The notes under the pieces: model-generated | The model's database searches: none | The model's input: the letters and a program-made list of their open reading frames with translations, nothing else | What the model was told of the DNA's origin: nothing | NCBI GenBank assembly: GCA_036346355.1 | Contig: CM070591.1 | Location: 19,266,001-19,330,000, forward strand | Length of the DNA: 64,000 nucleotides | DNA from: Rhipidocladum racemiflorum | Taxonomy: Eukaryota > Streptophyta > Magnoliopsida > Poales > Poaceae | Direction of reading: 5' to 3' | Position numbers and translations under genes: made by a program | Shown: positions 59,944-64,000 of the stretch, piece after piece | How positions within the stretch are numbered: position 1 is the first letter of the stretch | Layout: the number at the start of each line of letters is the position of its first letter

Positions 59944-60980
59944 TGAGTTCGCCGCCGTGGGAGCACCGCTTTGTTTGTCAAGAAAAAGGACGGAGTTTCA
60001 GGATGTGCATTGACTACCGTGCACTCAATGAAGTCACCGTGAAGAATAAGTATCCGCTACCCAGGATTGATGATTTGTTTGATCACCGAGAGGAGCCGGA
60101 GTTTTCTCCAAGATTGATCTCGAGATCGGGATACCATCGATTGAAGATCCGATCGTAAGATATCCCAAGATCGCATTCTCGTCAAGATATGGACATTACG
60201 AGTTCTACGATTATGTCTTTTGGTCTCGATTTAATGCGCCAAAGATATTTCATGAATATGATGAATAAGGTGTTCATGGAATACTTGGACAAGTTTGTCG
60301 TCGTGTTCATAGATGATATTCTAATCTACTCCAAAGCGGAGGATGAACATGCAGGACACTTAAGGCGAGTTTTGGAAAAGTCGAGGAACAGCAACTCTTC
60401 GCCAAGTTCGATAAGTGTGATTTTTGGAAGGACAAGGTGGAGTTTCGGGACATGTAATGACCGCATGAAGGAGTCGCCGTAGACCCAAGCAAAGTAGAAG
60501 TGTGTTACATTGGGAGCGCCAAGACTGTGACCCAGTCGAGTTTCCTTGGAATGGCAGGTACTACCGCCGTTTCATCGAAGGCTTCTCGACAATTGCGAAA
60601 CCTCTTACGCAATTCTTTGAAGAAGGAAAAGAAGTTTGCATGGACGCCAGAATGTGAGAAAGGATTTCAGAGTGAAGAAGCGATTGACATCGGCGTCGGT
60701 GTTAGTTCTACCGGATGTTAATCAAAGCTTTGATATTTATTGTGACGCATCGCGCCAAGGACTTGGATGTGTGGCCGATGCAGAATGGAAAGGTCGTCGC
60801 TTATGCATCAAGGCAGTTGAGGCCGCATGAGGAAAATTATCCGACACATGACCTAGAGTTAGCCGCCGTAGTACATGCCTTGAAGATATGGCGTCACTAT
60901 CGATCGGGAACAGATGTGAAGTGTATACGGACCATAAGAGTCTTAAGTACATATTCACCCAATCGGATCTAAACATGAGG
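59944..60980 (+). pseudogene. Chromovirus (Ty3/gypsy) reverse transcriptase and RNase H, degenerate
   Basis: A missing base near 59958 shifts the frame at the usual PWGAPV block. FRMCIDYRALNEVTVKNKYPLPRIDDLFD follows at about 59998-60085. Further shifts lead to MNMMNKVFMEYLDKFVVVFIDDILIYS, with the catalytic IDD at about 60310-60318. The connection region is cut into short frames; FLGMAG near 60545 and KKFAWTPECEKGFQ near 60630 are readable. RNase H has SFDIYCDASRQGLGCV near 60725 and KVVAYASRQLRPHEENYPTHDLELAAVVHALKIWRHY (about 60790-60900). Gag and protease are absent upstream. At least six disruptions are visible. Confidence 0.92.
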
Positions 60981-61549
60981 CAGAGGAGATGGTTAGAGTT
61001 AATCAAGGACTACAATGTTGGAATCCATTACCATCCCTGAAGGCCAACGTAGTAGCCGATGCTCTGAGTCGGAAAAGCCATACCGTGAGTACGATGCTAG
61101 CCACGAGTCAGGATGAGTTATGTGAGGATTTTCAGAAAATGAAGATTGAGGTGGTACCTAGCGGATTCTTGGCCGCATTAGAAGTAAAGCCTACTCTAGA
61201 GGACCAGATCCGAGAAGGGCAGAAGGATGATGACAAGATCCGCAGGATTAAGTCCATCAAGGAGGAAGGCAAGGCAGAGGACTTCAAGTTGGATGAGCAA
61301 GGCACGTTATGGATGAAGGATCGGATTTGTGTGCCTAACAAGAAGGAGTTAAAGCAACTGATTTTGGAAGAAGCCCATGACTCCAAGTACTCAATTCATC
61401 CTGGAAGCGCCAAGATGTATCAGGATCTGAAGGAGAGATTCTGGTGGCCGAGTATGAAACGTGAAGTTGCCGAACATGTTGCATTGTGCGACGTATGCCA
61501 GAGAGTCAAGGCAATCAATCAGACCAGCGAGGATTACTCTGACCGCTGA
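60981..61549 (+). pseudogene. Chromovirus integrase N-terminal zinc-binding part
   Basis: KANVVADALSRKSH (about 61040) ends RNase H. A linker FQKMKIEVVPSGFLAALEVKP follows. The HHCC zinc-binding module is readable as EEAHDSKYSIHPGSAKMYQDLKERFWWPSMKREVAEHVALCDVCQRVK (about 61370-61510). The frame ends at a TGA at 61547, where neighbours in the family normally read on through a proline/leucine-rich block into the core. Confidence 0.9.
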
Positions 61550-61581
61550 AAATACCTGAGTGGAAGTGGGAGGAAATCAGA

Positions 61582-62430
61582 ATGGATTTCATTACCGGTT
61601 TGCCTAAGACTCAAGGAGGTTATGACTCCATATGGGTTATAGTGGATCGCTTGACCAAAGTAGCCCATTTTATTCCCGTGAAAACCACTTACTCAGGGGA
61701 TAAATTGGCAGAGTTGTACATGATCAGGATTGTCTGTTTGCACGGAGTGCCAAAGAGGATTGTATCGGACAGAGGTACCCAATTTACCTCAAGATTTTGG
61801 AATAAGTTGCATGAAGCCATGGGAACCCGTTTGAACTTCAGCACAGCTTATCATCCACAGACGGATGGACAGACCGAAAGAGTCAACCAGATTCTGGAGG
61901 ATATGTTAAGAGCGTGTGCATTGGCTTATGCTACCTCTTGGGATAAGAGTTTGCCATATGCCGAGTTTAGTTACAATAATAGTTACCAGGCTAGTTTACA
62001 GATGTCACCTTTTGAGGCACTGTATGGTCGACCCTGTCGGACGCCATTGAATTGGAATGAGACCGGCGAGCGCCGTGTCTTCGGGCCTGATATTCTTCAA
62101 GAGGCTGAGGAGCAGATTGCCGTGATTAGGGAAAGGTTGAAGATAGCCCAATCACGACAAAAGAGTTATGCTGACAACCGTCGCCGAGACTTGAGTTTTG
62201 AATCAGAAGACTTTGTATACCTAAGAGTTACGCCTCTCAGGGGAGTTAAGAGGTTCCATGCCAAAGGGAAACTCGCACCCCGTTATGTTGGACCATTTAA
62301 GATTTTGAGCCGCAGAGGCGAAGTTGCTTATCAGCTGGAGTTGCCGCAGTCGTTAGCAGGAGTGCATGACGTATTCCATGTGTCCCGATTGAAGAAGTGT
62401 CTCCGAGTACTGAGGAACAGACTCCGCTAG
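61582..62430 (+). pseudogene. Chromovirus integrase core and GPY/F region
   Basis: It begins within the core at MDFITGLPKTQGGYDSIWVIVDRLTKVAHFI (first catalytic Asp). IVSDRGTQFTSRFW near 61757 carries the second Asp. TDGQTERVNQILEDMLRAC near 61862 carries the catalytic Glu. The C-terminal GPY/F module is LAPRYVGPFKILSRRGEVAYQLELP (about 62270-62345). These are all intact, so this is the best preserved part. A frameshift after VSRLKKCLRV (about 62405) ends the frame early. Integrase joins cDNA to the host genome. Confidence 0.94.
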
Positions 62431-62630
62431 AGTCAATTGAGTTGCAAGAGGATTTGACTTATAAGGAACATCCCGTGAGGATTCTAGACACAATGGATCG
62501 AGAGACCAGAAGTAAGTCAACCCGTTTCTGTAGAGTTCAGTGGAGCAACCATGCAGAGAGCGAAGCGACTTGGGAGTCACAAGAGGATTTGAAGAAAGAG
62601 TTTCCAAACCTATTCTGTAGTGAGCCCTGA
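62405..62630 (+). pseudogene. C-terminal chromodomain of the chromovirus integrase
   Basis: After the frameshift the frame continues as EEQTPLESIELQEDLTYKEHPVRILDTMDRETRSKSTRFCRVQWSNHAESEATWESQEDLKKEFPNLF and ends at the TGA at 62628-62630. The aromatic/acidic pattern V-R-I-L-D... V-Q-W... E-A-T-W-E is that of chromoviral chromodomains. In this family such domains are thought to guide integration to heterochromatin. Its presence puts the element in the Del/Tekay-like chromoviruses. Confidence 0.88.
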
Positions 62631-62652
62631 ATCTCGGGGACGAGATTCTATT

Positions 62653-62664
62653 AAGGGGGGGAGG
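62653..62664 (+). other. Polypurine tract of the chromovirus
   Basis: AAGGGGGGGAGG lies 22 bases after the pol stop and two bases before the LTR start. Confidence 0.9.
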
Positions 62665-62666
62665 TT

Positions 62667-64000
62667 TGTAACACCCCAAAATTTTGCTTTTCTTAAATTC
62701 ATGAGTGATTTGGCACTTTGGTGAATTTTTGGAATTTTCTGGAATTTATTTGGATTTATTTGGAATTTATTGGAATTTATTCCATTTTGAAATAATTAAA
62801 GAATTTAATTTTGCAAATAAAATTTTGTTGGAAATATTTTATTTGAGTCCCAAATACCCTAAAATATTTTCCAGAATTTTTCTGGAATTTTTCTGAGTCA
62901 TTTGCTATTTTTAATGAATTAAATGAATTACTGAGAATTATTTTAATTAGTAAATCGCTGGAAAATGCGAGTGGGTTTGTACTATTCATCCGACCGAGCC
63001 CGAGTCAGACTCGAGTTCGAGTCCGACCGAACCCGACCGAGCCACGTGACTCGACCGAATCAAGTCCAAACCCTAACCCGGTGAACCGTTGGATCGAGAT
63101 CCAACGGCCAAATCGAGCCGCACCGATCCGGTTGATCCGGACGCACTCCACGCGATCGCGGATCAGCCGATCGTGTGCCACGCGGACGGCCGTGGCGTCA
63201 TCGCTCTCCGCCGGATCCGAAGCCGGACTCGCCACGCCTGGCCCGCCGCGTGTAGGTTTAGGTTTCCGATTTCCGCACGGACGCCGTGGCTATGTAAGCC
63301 CCGGCTCACACCCCGAGGTCGCCCCTGACCTTGCGCACCGATAGCCCCTACTCACCAAGGCGTAGCAACGCCGCTTAGCCGCGATAGCTCGCCGTAGTTG
63401 AGTGCCACTCCGCCGCGTTTTGCCTCGTCTCGCCGTCGCCGCCGTCTTCCGCCGAGTTGGAGCCCGATTCGGAGTCCTCAAGTCAAGGCGCACTGCGGTA
63501 CCTCTCACTCCGTCGGAGAAGCCCCGAAGCGCCGTCGGGCTCGTCGTCGTCTCCGGTTGCTGCAGCTCCGCCGCGTCGCCATCGACCTCGCGAGCTCTGT
63601 GCGCCGTCCGATCTTGATCGTGCGGTTGAGGTGAGTTCACGTGTTTCCAAACCCGGTTAGATCTGGACCGTTGGATCAAGATCCAACGGCCCACGATCGC
63701 CACGTGCCGTAGTAGTGTTAATGTAGGATTAGATCTGGACCGTCCGATCTAGATCGAACGGCCCGCGATCATCGAGTAGTTTTCAACGTGTTAACCCTGG
63801 ATCTAATCGCGGCCGTTGATTTTCAAATCAACGGACACGATCGTGCCACGTGTCCGGGAAGCCGAGCCGCCGCGCCCACGCGCGCGTGTGTGGTCACTGA
63901 CACGCCGCCGCGGTCACGGCCGCTTAGCCAGATCGCACCATGACGTCACCCATGACGTCATCGGTGGGTCCCACTGTCAAGACCGTGGCCGAGCCCGCCG
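62667..64000 (+). repeat. 3' LTR of the chromovirus, continuing beyond the window
   Basis: It starts TGTAACACCCCAAAATTTTGC and matches the reverse of the solo LTR 22662-26281 from its minus-strand start. Only the first 1334 bp are in the window. Palindromes with CCGTTG.../...CAACGG arms lie at 63086-63107, 63668-63689 and 63813-63834, with a near-palindrome at 63740-63761. Confidence 0.93.

Overview
The window looks like plant nuclear heterochromatin, most likely from a grass. I find no convincing host gene, tRNA, rRNA or prokaryotic feature. Almost every stretch I can classify is LTR-retrotransposon DNA: Ty3/gypsy and Ty1/copia polyprotein remains full of frameshifts and stops, long non-coding LTRs, and primer-binding sites that match initiator-tRNA-Met (TGGTATCAGAGC). 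Smaller insertions are a Helitron and a hAT-like MITE. The grass assignment rests on familiar grass-type pol sequences and repeat style; I cannot name the species.

Layout. (1) 219-9458: a minus-strand gypsy element with a perfect TCTAG target duplication, split by a plus-strand copia element (621-6083). A deletion removed the gypsy integrase and the facing LTR edges. (2) 9503-12521: a minus-strand solo LTR with ATGTC duplications. (3) 12907-15658: a broken copia gag-pol without LTRs. (4) 15659-38941: nested remains of long-LTR, non-coding (LARD-like) elements. They hold a small gypsy 5' end (16228-16748), another LTR (about 16738-19026), a LARD-like element ending in a 3' LTR (21349-28674), two large solo LTRs with perfect 5-bp duplications (22662-26281 and 30268-34741), a hAT-like MITE (27088-27583) and a Helitron (37455-37715). 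(5) 38942-55017: LARD-like internal DNA, one LTR with a polypurine tract on its left and a primer-binding site on its right, and more internal DNA. That LTR is itself interrupted by a structurally complete LARD-like element (41410-50137). (6) 55018-58510: a minus-strand LTR carrying a solo LTR (55157-57446, GTTTT duplications). (7) 58510-64000: an inverted LTR piece joined head-on to a plus-strand chromovirus pol with a C-terminal chromodomain, followed by its 3' LTR, which runs off the window.

Nothing here works as a pathway. The gypsy at the right end is the likely coding relative of the solo LTR at 22662-26281, because their LTRs share the same palindromes. The non-coding LARD-like elements would have needed proteins in trans. 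The most unusual signal is a small cassette of hairpins repeated in at least nine LTR copies, with paired base changes that keep the stems. I saw no evidence of an undescribed enzymatic or defence system.
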